From assembly GCA_020137815.1 (NCBI GenBank), contig CM035356.1:426001-490000 (forward strand): a DNA stretch of 64,000 nt, written 5' to 3'. The position numbers and the translations under genes are program-made. Source of the stretch: Hormiphora californensis. Taxonomy: Eukaryota; Ctenophora; Tentaculata; Cydippida; Pleurobrachiidae. Every line of letters starts with the position of its first letter. Position 1 is the stretch's first letter. The notes under the pieces were generated by a model. That model was not told the DNA's origin, did not search any database, and saw nothing but the letters and a program-made list of their open reading frames with translations. Of this stretch, positions 12,401-40,930 are shown in pieces.

Positions 12401-12552
12401 ACCCACAACTCACTGTATTTATCCTTGGTGAAGTGGATACCATTGTGCCTCCCTCCCTTGATATCAAGCCCAGCCAGGAACCTGGAAACGTCATCAGGGG
12501 TTGCAGAGAAGGGTAGACCCGCTAGTTTGATGATGAAGGACTCTTCAGACAT
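9456..12552 (-). CDS. hnRNP H/F-like protein with four quasi-RRMs
   Basis: RNA-binding splicing regulator of the hnRNP H/F/GRSF1 type, expected in the nucleus and binding G-tracts. Eleven exons: 12552-12414, 12257-12102, 11993-11847, 11745-11578, 11478-11381, 11296-11190, 11110-10908, 10777-10654, 10293-10022, 9798-9679, 9523-9456. They sum to 1602 nt, in frame, 533 aa. The RRMs carry the quasi-RRM RNP2-like strings IIKLAGLPFSAT, IVKVRGLPWSAS, ILMLRGLPFSST and the divergent IVIVKGVSLDSS. Each of the first three has a [GR]PxG..[YVI]VE core. A Gly/Tyr/Arg/Gln-rich linker lies between RRM3 and RRM4, and the C-terminus is Gly-rich ending GGGFRW. Human hnRNP H has three RRMs, so the fourth is an addition or a lineage feature. 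Introns are 70-360 bp. The ATG has a good context (GCCATGT). Confidence 0.93.
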
Positions 12553-12866
12553 GGCTGCTACTATATAGGGGATATATTGAGAGTTTATTTGGAGTTGGAT
12601 ATAGAAAGAAGGTATTGATGAATGGAATAAAAACGCTGTGGATAACAATTCGATCAATCAAGAGTGAGATTATATTAAAAAAGCATGGTCTTGTGGTCAA
12701 GCCACATTAAAAATCAAAACAAGCCAAAATCCACAATCAAACAAACAAAAACAGGTGAGACAGTTCAAATTTTACAAAATAGAACGTGCGTGAACCTTAA
12801 ATACAATGTGTATAGTTTTCTATTATATAATCTAGAATTCAAGTCAATAGTCAAAACCAAAACGCT
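12553..12866. other. intergenic, 314 bp
   Basis: AT-rich spacer between the KIAA0513-like gene (stop at 12867) and the hnRNP H/F start. It holds the hnRNP promoter/5'UTR and the neighbour's 3'UTR; nothing specific is recognised. Confidence 0.6.
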
Positions 12867-13988
12867 CTAATTAGAGTCAAAACCAAAGTCAAAAGTGAGA
12901 GATTTGCTCATGCTACGTAACATGCTCCTACCCCGTTCTCTAATATTCTCCAATTTCTCGCTAAATGAACTCTCCTCATCCTCATCCTCCCCATCAGTAG
13001 CGACAGGTGGTGACATCTGCCGCAGCATCTCAACCTGCTCCTTATCCAGGTCCGCCATCTGGCACATTTTCTCCCTGAACTCAGCGATACTATCACTGGG
13101 CAGTTCAAATGCTATCATATTAGAGATGAAGGAGCTGAGTTGCCCAAAGAAGGTGTTACGTTGTACCTCCGCAGCCTCCTCTCTCTGGGCCCAGGATTGT
13201 TTGCTGTAACAGGAGTTGTTGGAACATCGCAGCTTCCTCTCCGTGTGGACTGAGTGGAGGAATGCTGCTTTCCAGAACCTCATACTCTGCCATATCGGAT
13301 GAGAACTGAGCTCTTGGTAGAGAAACCTGCCCTCGCACTGGAAAGTAAAGGCAAGGATCATCAGCACTTTAGCATTCTCAATATCATCATCTTGATATGC
13401 CAGGTGGAGAAGGGTGGCACAGTTAGCTGCTAGCCTCATGAACACCATCTCCCCCAACTCCATCTGAGACACCCTCATTGTGGTAACATTCCGAGAGAAC
13501 TCCTTTCTGCCACACTCCTGCAGGCACATCTTGTTAAATCGTTCCCTGAGAGAGGAGAACGGGGAAATGTCCATGGTTGGATCAAATATCGTGTCAACAT
13601 ACTCCTTCATAAACCGCACACACTCCCCCGTGTCCTCGCAGCTGCACGTCTTCTCTGGGGTGCCCTCCCTTCCTCCTCCAATTGTTTCCATGGTAACAGG
13701 AGGTCCAGCAGGAGGGTTATCAGCCCGGGGCAGGTCCAGGGATGTAGTGACCACCCAACTGTGGGTAGATCCCAGACTGGCAGGGCTGTATTTTAGTTGA
13801 TCTAGAGAAATAGGTGCTGCAGGATGGACCTCCTCTAAACTAGTATGTTCCTGTTCCAAAATATCATCCTTCTCAGTCCTAATGATGACCCCTTTGTTGC
13901 TATCCCCTACATCATCTTGTGAACATTCCTGGGGAGGTCCGAGGGGGTCTACCAGGAGGTCTATACTGGGAGGAGCCACCTGTGACAT
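12867..13988 (-). CDS. KIAA0513-like (SBF2-domain) protein
   Basis: Single-exon 373-aa protein. The first 110 residues are acidic, Pro/Ser-rich and low in homology. Residues about 120-330 match the KIAA0513 family, the region also called the SBF2 domain in myotubularin-related proteins: CVRFMKEYVDTIF, then AGR-like ECGRKEFSR, VLMILAFTF, PIWQSMRFWKAAFLHSVHTER and FFGQLSSFISNMIAFELP. The C-terminus has an acidic patch and a Ser-rich tail. The molecular role of the family is poorly known (a cytoplasmic adaptor-like protein in vertebrates). ATG at 13988 is the first in frame and follows MSQVAPP. A G-run precedes the gene at about 14007. Confidence 0.85.
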   Translation of the reverse strand: MSQVAPPSIDLLVDPLGPPQECSQDDVGDSNKGVIIRTEKDDILEQEHTSLEEVHPAAPISLDQLKYSPASLGSTHSWVVTTSLDLPRADNPPAGPPVTMETIGGGREGTPEKTCSCEDTGECVRFMKEYVDTIFDPTMDISPFSSLRERFNKMCLQECGRKEFSRNVTTMRVSQMELGEMVFMRLAANCATLLHLAYQDDDIENAKVLMILAFTFQCEGRFLYQELSSHPIWQSMRFWKAAFLHSVHTERKLRCSNNSCYSKQSWAQREEAAEVQRNTFFGQLSSFISNMIAFELPSDSIAEFREKMCQMADLDKEQVEMLRQMSPPVATDGEDEDEESSFSEKLENIRERGRSMLRSMSKSLTFDFGFDSN

Positions 13989-14236
13989 GACATGCTAGGA
14001 ACACAGGGGGGGGGGGTTACACAACATGCACAACTTGGCACACACACGTCAACATAGTATTGAAATGAAATGTGATACAAACAACAACTTTATCAGCAGT
14101 CCTGCTACTAAATGATGCAACACATCACGAGAAAGAGAGAGAGACCCTTCTCCGCTTACAACTAAGGGGCCAAATTGTATTCTCGAGATCCAGATAAAAA
14201 CTATGAAACATCACGTCTCACTATGGGATGGGGTAT

Positions 14237-14665
14237 CTAAGATTCTCCCTCCTGGGCCTCCTCTGAAACATCAGGATCTAAGCTCATTGCCACCTGGCTA
14301 TCACAAGTCTGATCAGGATCCAGACTCATGGGAAGTTGGGAATCAGGAGCTGGTATTTCCAAACTCATATCTGCAATATTCTGGGATTCAGATTGCCCAC
14401 TACTGCTGCTGAATTCCTTCTCCTGCTGAGATGTTTCTTCTTTCTCTTCCCTCCTCTCGTTCACAGTGGAATTGTCTGTTGTCACATTCGAATTGTCACC
14501 ATCCGCATCGTGAGTTGTGAGTGGAGTAGTATCATTAGAATCTTCAGTCGCCCTTGAGGGGACAGTTTCGTCAGACGCGGGATCAGTTGTAGGGACAGCA
14601 TTGTCGGTTGTAGCATTATCAGTTTCTGGAACATCATCCCCCACATCATCCACTGTCCTTGACAC
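14237..14665 (-). CDS. acidic Ser/Thr/Asp-rich exon, owner uncertain
   Basis: Open frame of 142 codons rich in Asp, Thr, Glu and Ser, ending AQEGES-stop. Two copies of a short repeat are visible (QLPMSLDPD and QVAMSLDPD). It has no ATG at its 5' end; an acceptor AG at 14667-14666 precedes GTG TCA AGG, so it reads as a terminal exon. MACROD2-type proteins have long acidic C-terminal tails, so it may be the last exon of the macrodomain gene upstream, but intervening exons were not found. It could equally be an independent gene end. Confidence 0.4.
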   Translation of the reverse strand: MSRTVDDVGDDVPETDNATTDNAVPTTDPASDETVPSRATEDSNDTTPLTTHDADGDNSNVTTDNSTVNERREEKEETSQQEKEFSSSSGQSESQNIADMSLEIPAPDSQLPMSLDPDQTCDSQVAMSLDPDVSEEAQEGES

Positions 14666-15763
14666 CTCGCAGTGATGGAGTGGCTATCATAATCCAGGCC
14701 CCCTTAGGGGACTTCAGGGGGAAGGAGGGACAACATGCGTGTACAATCAATTCTTGCCTGAAACACGAATATCACTGCTCATCTGTGGATAGACTGTGGG
14801 CTTACCGCTTTTAGAGTGGCTTCAGGGGAATAGAGGATACATGTGTTAAAATCAATGCCCCTTGTAAACACATATCGGCATGCTCGAACTGGATGATTGT
14901 GGGAGACCGGTGAAAAAGGAGGGAAGGATTGGGCCAAATGTGGGATCTTTCCCTTGCTAGTGGTGTCAGGGCGCCCTCTCCACACGAGGCCAAAGTATGG
15001 TGGAGAAGAGGTGAAGACCCGCACAACATGTAGTGCCATTAGTCCAACAAGGTGCCAGAGGAGTTTCCTGCAGTGATCCTCAAGATGCACGAGGACAGAA
15101 AAGGTCTAGAGAGGTGAGGCACTCGCACCACTTGAACAGTACATAGAACGGTGACAATAGAGGGGACAAGGAGGAGTTTACGTCGGGGGATCCTGAAGCG
15201 ATGACGGCCGCAACAAGCTATCCGAAGCTGAGATTAGAAACTAACCTGGAATAGAGGATTGGTGAATGTGAGAGGGACTTAAATCGATGAAGGCCGAACA
15301 ATGATAGAGATAGAGAAGTATGATAGATGGATGAGGAAGTGAATGCGATAGAGAGATAAGACGAGGAGAGAGAGAGACGAGAGAGAAGGAGAGAGGAGAG
15401 AGAGAGAGAGGAGAAGAGAGAGAGAGAGAGAGATGAGAGAGAGAGATCGATAGTCGTCTGACCGAGAGAGCGTCGTCATCGTCCATGAGCTCGCACGCGG
15501 CAGAGAGAGAACGTAGCTCACTCCGTAAGAGAGAGAGAGATAGTAGCATGGAACAATCAATAACATATGATACACACACACACACATGTGATACATGTTT
15601 ATTGCTTGAGTACTACAATGATACAGGGTGACCCCTCTAGTTTTGTTGTATCGCGCCGTATACACCCACATGAGAATTACAAAGGAAGGACCCAAAAGTT
15701 ATTATCTTATCTGCTGCACATAGACAAGTATATACATCCATCTCTCTACAACTAAGAATATAC
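14666..15763. other. region expected to hold missing macrodomain exons
   Basis: No exon can be assigned with confidence. A 100-codon minus-strand frame at 14779-15090 ends on a plausible splice donor but matches no family I recognise. 15350-15560 is GA-rich low complexity. Confidence 0.5.
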
Positions 15764-16679
15764 CTGTTGAGATGCAAGGAAATGCAATACTAACGCAGAC
15801 CGTTCTCTAGTAGCAGCTCAAAGCAGCGTGTATAGGAAGACATTAGGACATCTTTTTGCAGGCCCCGTGGTCCGACTGTGTGTATTATGTGCTTTGCAGG
15901 GAGATTGTGTCCTGGAGGGGCGAGAGAGGGTTAGAAATATCAAATAAATGATGACGAGATATTTCAAGAAGTGTGCAGCAGTGTGTTACTACCTTTTGTT
16001 ATCTTGGCATCCCCAGTAGAACACCCATCCAACTGTCTGCATTCATCCCTCAGTGTGGGCCCTGCTGCTGAATGGATGGCCCCATCAACACCCCCTCCCC
16101 CCATCAGGGAGTTGTTTGCTGCATTAACTATTGCATCGACCTGCAGATATATGTTAGGGTGTGGGGCGCAGAGAGGAAGTAATTTAGATATGTGACGCAG
16201 TCTTGCTATTATGTGTGTGTGTGTATATAAACAATAAAATTGGCCCACTCTTTTTGAGTGTAAGGTGTATTGTATGTCCTATTAGCTGTAGACCCACCAA
16301 TTATCAGGCCTATTAGCCCTAATCACACACACCTACCTGTAGTGTGGTAATATCACCCAGGAATACAAAGACTTTATGATTGAGTGATTTATCAAAGTCT
16401 CTTCTGGCTTTAGTGTTCCTATTCCCTCCTGAGTAGATAATTACATATTAGGAACTGTCTTACACTTACTACCTGCATTCCTTGACTCACAAGACGTGTA
16501 TCCTATTATAAATACAAACCCAGCACCCTACTCCCACACACAGATATGATACACGTGGTACAGCTAACGACAACAAACCCAACAACGTACATCGTACTTT
16601 GTGAGCCGTACAGCGGCCAGGGTGGGACCTCTGCTAGGGGGACTGGAGGCTTAGGTTTCCTCCTGAATAGGTTGTTCAT
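15764..16679 (-). pseudogene. MACROD-like ADP-ribose hydrolase, frame broken, 3' part missing
   Basis: Macrodomain gene of the MACROD1/2 type, which removes ADP-ribose from proteins. Exons: 16679-16598 (start MNNLFRRKPKPP), 16428-16337 (ending VFLGDITTLQ), 16140-15993 ([20 protein letters not shown], then [26 protein letters not shown]) and 15911-15764 (HNLPAKHIIHTVGP). Near 15791-15795 the frame reads CGT TAG; skipping one T restores SIAFPCISTG, the conserved catalytic-loop strand. After that motif I find no exon for the rest of the domain (expected GIYGYP onwards). The ADP-ribose-binding Asn and Gly-rich loop are intact. It is either a decaying copy, an assembly error plus unrecognised small exons, or a +1 frameshift gene. 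Confidence 0.65.
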
Positions 16680-16873
16680 AATCTTGCTATTTAGGGAGGA
16701 AGGAAGGATATTGGAGCGGATATTGGAGGGGTAGGGGGTTAGAAAGAAGGGAGGGGAGTAAAACACATGTGTAATTTTCTGTAAAAACATTTCAATGAAA
16801 CACGCATATTTACAGTCTCTCTCTCACTCAACTCCATCATTGCATGTCTCTCTGAAAGTCCTCTCTCACTCAC

Positions 16874-16991
<118 letters not shown>

Positions 16992-17163
16992 TCTCTCACT
17001 CTCTCTCATCCTCAATCATTAAAATATAACTTTATCTTGTACTGGTGTTGGTAAAAAGAAAAGATCAAGACACGTCTTGCACGTTTTTTGGATAACAATA
17101 AATTAAAGAATCAAGACACACCTCTCCTCCACACCAGGCTATCTAAAACAGAGTGTCTCCCTC

Positions 17164-19946
17164 TCAACCACTGTCCCCTCCAGTACAGGTCAGCTGGTGA
17201 CACTGGTACTCAATAGCAGACTGAAAGTAACAGTGACATTTATCACAACACATTTCCAGCATCTGGGGGTGTTTGTAACTAATGTGACTATCCAACTTGC
17301 CCTGCTCCCTGAATTTCTTGTTACAGAAGGGGCAGTGAATGTTACTGGATGCTGTAGCTGACTTCTTGGCTGTGCTTGGATGTCGGCCCATATCACTGAA
17401 GATATCCTCATGAGTCGAGTCAACTGTGGGAAACTTAGTTGTGGTACTCTTGGTTGGTGTTCGCTTGGAGAATGTCTTCAGAGAAACAACAGGTTTCAAG
17501 CTGCTCTTCTTGGTTTTCTCTGAGTTGATAGGAATTGAGGATACCCTGGAATGCTGCAAAGGGAGGGTCATCAAATCCTTCCTCAATGATAGAAGCAGGA
17601 GGTGAAGGAGGTCTCTTCTTCTGGGGTGATTCCTCTCTCTTCTCCTGGATTGGTGGGGGTGGGGTTGGTTCCTTGTTATTATCATTAGCTGTCTGGAATA
17701 GTTCACTCAGTACTGTGTCGACATTGTCCATCTCATTGACATGCTCAGTAATCACGGCCAACAAATCATCGTCACCCCCTGTCTTCTCCTGACTAGTATC
17801 TAGGAAGGCACTTTCCAACAACTGGTCATCGCCCCCCACTGTCTGGTTCACTATGGTATCCAGGAGACCGGAGATACTGAGTCCATTATCATCTGGTGTG
17901 GCCTTCTCCCCTCCTCCGCCCCCATCTCCACCGAATATTAGGGAACCAAGGTCGACACCAGTGAACCCAACATCCTTCCCCTCCAGGGCATTAGTTAGGT
18001 GACTCTCAAGCTCATCTAGGTCTTCCTCTTCTTCAGTCTCCCCCTGTTGAAGTTTTAGGAGGAGGTCGGGGTCGAGACAAGTGGCTTTTATCCGAGGTCA
18101 GGTTTCCAGGGTAACTTACAATCTCTTGGAATTTCCCATCCGATGATATTTGAGACGTTGGGGTAGGATAGATATCAGTAGGGTCTGATAACATTGAGTG
18201 TTTCTCTGGACGATCATCACTGTCATCTTTGTGGATTATAAGGGTTGGTAGGGAGAAATCGGCCATTTTGAATTCCTCTGGAGGCTCCTTAAGATCCTGA
18301 CTGAGAGGTGCTAGTGGGGCAGGGGAGGGCGATCGTTTCAGGGGAGACTCAGGTTTAGGAGAAATAACCGGTTCGTCTTTCACCTCTTCTTTCTTCACAG
18401 ATTCCTCTACCTTACCAATGGAGACCTCGAGGTCAAACGAAGCATCGGGATCTTTGGAGCAAGCAGGTTTCAAATCACTAGGACTGGGAGGAGCAGATTT
18501 TAGCGGCTCAGCTTTGATACTGTCGTTGTACCTTTTGAGCAAGTCCTCAAAATCAACATCACTACTGTCACTATCACTCAAATTACCCTCCGCGGTTACA
18601 GTTTTGGGGGCTGGTAATGCCACAGGAGTTGGTTTAGATGGTTCTGTGACAGGTTTAGATGGTTTTGCCTTTGGTTCCTTCTTCTTCGCCACAACCTTCT
18701 TCCTCCTCCCACCTCCGTTCACCTTTTTAGGATGTTTCGGTTCCAAATCGTCCTCCTCTGAGCTAGTCACACAGTCCATGTTAATCTTAATCCCACCTCC
18801 GGTCCTCTTAGCAACTGGAACTACGGGTGTTTTAGAAGTTACCCTCTTATCTTCTTCGCTGGAGGGGCAGTTATCCGCAATATCGGCTAGGGAGACCCCT
18901 GATTTCCCTTTCCGTTTCATCTTCTTAGCGACTGGAATTACTGGTTTCTTCTTTTCTTCCCCCTCACTTGACGTACAATTATCAGCGATATCAGCTAATG
19001 AAAACCGTGATTTGCTCCTCTTTTTCATCTCATTAAAGTCTGCTATGAGTTCAGGGCATTGCAGCTCTGTCTCAAACATCCATACTTGCTTCCTGCACCC
19101 ATTTAGTTTCACCAGATACTCCACCCTGCTGTCTGTCACCACTCTCCGATCTAGGATCTTGGATACCGTCATCTTGGGAATCTTAACCCGCTGATTGAAA
19201 TCGTGGAGTATCTTAGGACAGTTCAGGTTCTCAACAGGTTCCCATGTGTTGTAATGTGCATCATATCCCAGCCACTTAATGTGGTATAGAATTCTCCCAT
19301 TAGCATCTAAACACTTGTCCAGGATCGCCTCCACGGTATATTCCTCCTCTTCTGGGGGTTGTACCTCCTCCGTTGGAGGCTGTTTCTGCTTCTTAGTCTT
19401 CTTCTTGGATGCTCCAACTTCCTGTCCGATTGTGTTGGATCTCCTCCGTTTGTTGTTTCTAGCTGGAGGTTTGGATTCAATGACAGCAGGTGGTTTGGGT
19501 TCACTAACTTTAGAGTGTCCGTTTACTACAGCCACAGGTACATCTTCCTCTTCTGTGTCACTAGATAACGAGCTGTTGTCACCTCCCTCATCAGATAAAC
19601 TGTGATCACCGGCCCCCTCATCAGATATAATGTAGGCAGGGCTAACTGCGGGGGCAATCTTCTTCAGAACAATCTTGGTGGAGCTCCCGGAGGACTTGAG
19701 AGACCACTGGGGAGCAAGAACGGGAGCTGATTTCTGTTTCTCGTAGTCCCCAACAGCACGGCTGGATTTCACAAGTCTCTCTGGCTCCCAGGTGGCTTTG
19801 TCCGCCCCACTCCACCTGACACAATACCATTTATTACCCAACTCATCCAGGTAGTCCTCAAGGACGGCATCGATAGGTTTCTGATGGGTTGCTGATGGCG
19901 TGTGATCGTGTTCCTTCCCTGCACCCTTGTGGTGTCTTTTCCCCAT
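17164..19946 (-). CDS. triple-chromodomain plus C2H2 zinc-finger protein
   Basis: Nuclear chromatin protein by domain content. Exon 1 (19946-18120) and exon 2 (18043-17164) are split by a 76-nt intron (GTAAGT...CAACAG). Domain 1 is chromo-like (VLEDYLDELGNKWYCVRW, ATWEPE). Domain 2 is a canonical chromodomain (EYTVEAILDK, YHIKWLGYDAHYNTWEP). Domain 3 is weaker (VSKILDRRVV, EYLVKLNG, QVWMFE). Then come acidic CK2-like repeats (SLADIADNC[TP]SSE twice) and a long Lys/Pro/Ser-rich region. The C-terminus has one C2H2 finger (CPFCNKKF...H...H) and an atypical CC-HC finger. Exon 2 needs one base skipped near 17545-17555 (GGG in CCAGGGTATCC) to join the acidic part to the fingers. With that it is 901 aa. 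A 25-nt GT-AG intron there is the alternative. I know no family with exactly this architecture. Confidence 0.8.
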
Positions 19947-20584
19947 ACATCAACTGAGAGGGAGAGGGAGATGGGGTAGAGATATGGGGGGGGGGGGTAG
20001 AGGGGCAAGTAGAGAAGGGAAGGGGAGGGGTAGATGGGTCTCATTATTCAGTTATTGAGTCTAAAGAAAGAGATGTTGTGAGTGTAACTCATGTTAAAAA
20101 GGGGGTCATGACCTCATTGAAATTCAGAAGACGGTGTTACAGCAGTCTCATGATAGAAGGGGGATAGGGAATGGAATACTTCAGTAAGACAGATAAAACA
20201 TATACTTTCAATAATGAAAATAGTACATTTGAACAGAGCATTTGTCAAGGTCGAATGAATTCAACTCTCTTTAACAATTAAAACAGATAGAACTGCAGTG
20301 TACTGTAGCAGCGGCTGATGTCGAATTAGCAACTCTCACACTTTATCCTCAATCCATCTTTATTTTTTGTAACTGACTCATTTAACAATCCTAGTTCCTA
20401 CTCTCTCTCTCTCTCTCTCTCTTAACTCACATACGCTCAATGACAATCTCACATATATAGACAAATACACACGCAGGAAATATATAGCACACACACACGT
20501 ATATTGTATGATTGAATATGCCGGCTGAGTAGCAGTGCAACACCTCTGAGCAAGATGATATAGAGAGAGAAACATCTCTCTCTC
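19947..20584. other. intergenic between chromodomain and DDX5/17 genes
   Basis: 5' side of the chromodomain gene and 3' side of the helicase gene. It contains a G-run near 19987 and short CT/CA runs at 20400-20510; nothing coding is seen. Confidence 0.6.
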
Positions 20585-39253
<18,669 letters not shown>

Positions 39254-40930
39254 TGAGGGAGATACATGACTAACACTGTTACCATGGTTACCATGTGTTA
39301 CCATATGTTACCATGGTTACCATGGTTACACCAGTGGTTATTGCTCAGTGTTGTTGTTCGTTGTTATACCCCCGCGGTGACAGAAGGACTTGAAAGTTAT
39401 TATGCGTTTGTAAATCAGAAGAAGATGCGGCCCGGTTTATGTCCGGTGAACACCTGTAATAGTTGTAACCGTGGAGAGAGAAAGAGAGAGAGAGTCACAC
39501 CCCTTATACAACATTACAAGGGAGAGAGAGTCACAACTCACACCCCTTATACAACATTACAAGGGAGAAAGTCACACCCCTTATTATACATGACAAGGGC
39601 CAAACGTTTTGATTATATTTGGCAGAGTATGTTAATACGCTTTCAGTTGTTCGCGGTGTGTTGGCAGACATGTCATCAGAAGAACGCGTGTATCCTTTCA
39701 ATAGGAGTTTTTAATGTGTGGACTATGTGTTTTGGAGCACTGGTATTTGACTGGCAGCTGATCTGGCGGTGGTCAAACAGCCCGGGAACCATTCCACCAT
39801 CCAATACAATCTATATTTATGACTGAACCGAGTTTATTTTGAAATGCAAGAATTGTGCTTGTAGTGAGAACTGTGTTTCCTATGTTTAACAAGTGTGTGC
39901 TGCTGTTGTTGGAAATGACAGATTTCTTGCAATCGGTGCCAATTTAATGGCCCGAATTAATAAAGATTAATTAATAAATATTCAAACAAACAAAATTCAT
40001 TTGTTTTAATTTGATTTAGGATAAATGGAAATCACGTGTGACGTGATTCAGCAATCGGAAAATACCCTGTGGACGCTCACAGAAGTGATAGTGAAGATAA
40101 ACTTACAGTATGGCGCGAAAGTTCCGCAAAATCGTTGCATAAATTAAGCGCGCGTGTCCTACGGAAAATACAGTGCGCGCTGCTGGAATAATCTGTAAAA
40201 ACGCAGCTTTTTTGTTTTCCCGGGCGCTTGTCAGCGCTGAATCGATAAATCTGCATCCTATTCCTATCATCAAGGTCCTATACGTATATGGTAATTGGTA
40301 CGGATTACGGAAGTAATCTCCCCAAGAAAACTGTAAAGTTAACAGTGTCAACGCCGCAGACCCCAGCAAATCGGGTCTGGCGCCCAACGGACAGCCAGAA
40401 AACGAAAAACTGAAAATGTGAGTTTGGAATTGGGGAAGACCAAAATTGTTTACCCAACTGGAATGAATCGAGCCAGTTAACAGTTCATCGAGGTATTTCC
40501 GTTTTTGCACCACATCTAATATCCGAGTCTGTCTAGAAACGCCCTGTCAGAGAATTGGCCTGACAGGAAACGCCAGACGGCAGACCCCGTTTCATCAGAT
40601 CGGGTTGATGCTGCCAGCCACTCTCGCTTCGGGTGATTGAATTTGACTTCAACATTGGGTCACCAGACAGTGACTACTGCAGTTATATGATCAAGCACAT
40701 AACTGCAAAAGTAATGCATAATAAAAGAAGATGTTGCAATAAATTGTAAAACTTGATTGTATAAGGGAACTAAAATATATGAAGATAAAAGTTCAGCTAT
40801 GCACTATATAAAAACTTGGGTGGTAATATATCTCATTGTTGATTGAACTGCACATATTAAATTGGGTGCAACATATGCACCAGTCATTAATCGATTACTT
40901 TTGTACCATCTATCTCTAGTTGCTCCTCAT
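39254..40930. other. convergent 3' region of exportin-1 and the GH31 gene
   Basis: It starts with exportin-1 3'UTR (GTTACCATG repeats at 39275-39325, GAGAGAGTCACACCCC repeats at 39480-39590, AATAAA at 39959-39964). It continues with non-coding sequence containing a hairpin around CAGACCC/GGGTCTG at 40357-40381 and an E2F-like GGCGCGAAA near 40113. No further gene is seen. Confidence 0.6.

Noticed and set aside
14779-15090. 100-codon minus-strand frame containing TSSPPYFGL, reminiscent of a DNA methyltransferase SPPY motif and ending on a splice donor
   Set aside because: No other methyltransferase motif nearby, no recognisable neighbours and no acceptor clearly in place; a four-residue match is not evidence.
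15640-15665. GVYGA-like reading that could continue the macrodomain after CISTG
   Set aside because: No splice acceptor precedes it and the frame stops after a few codons; probably chance.
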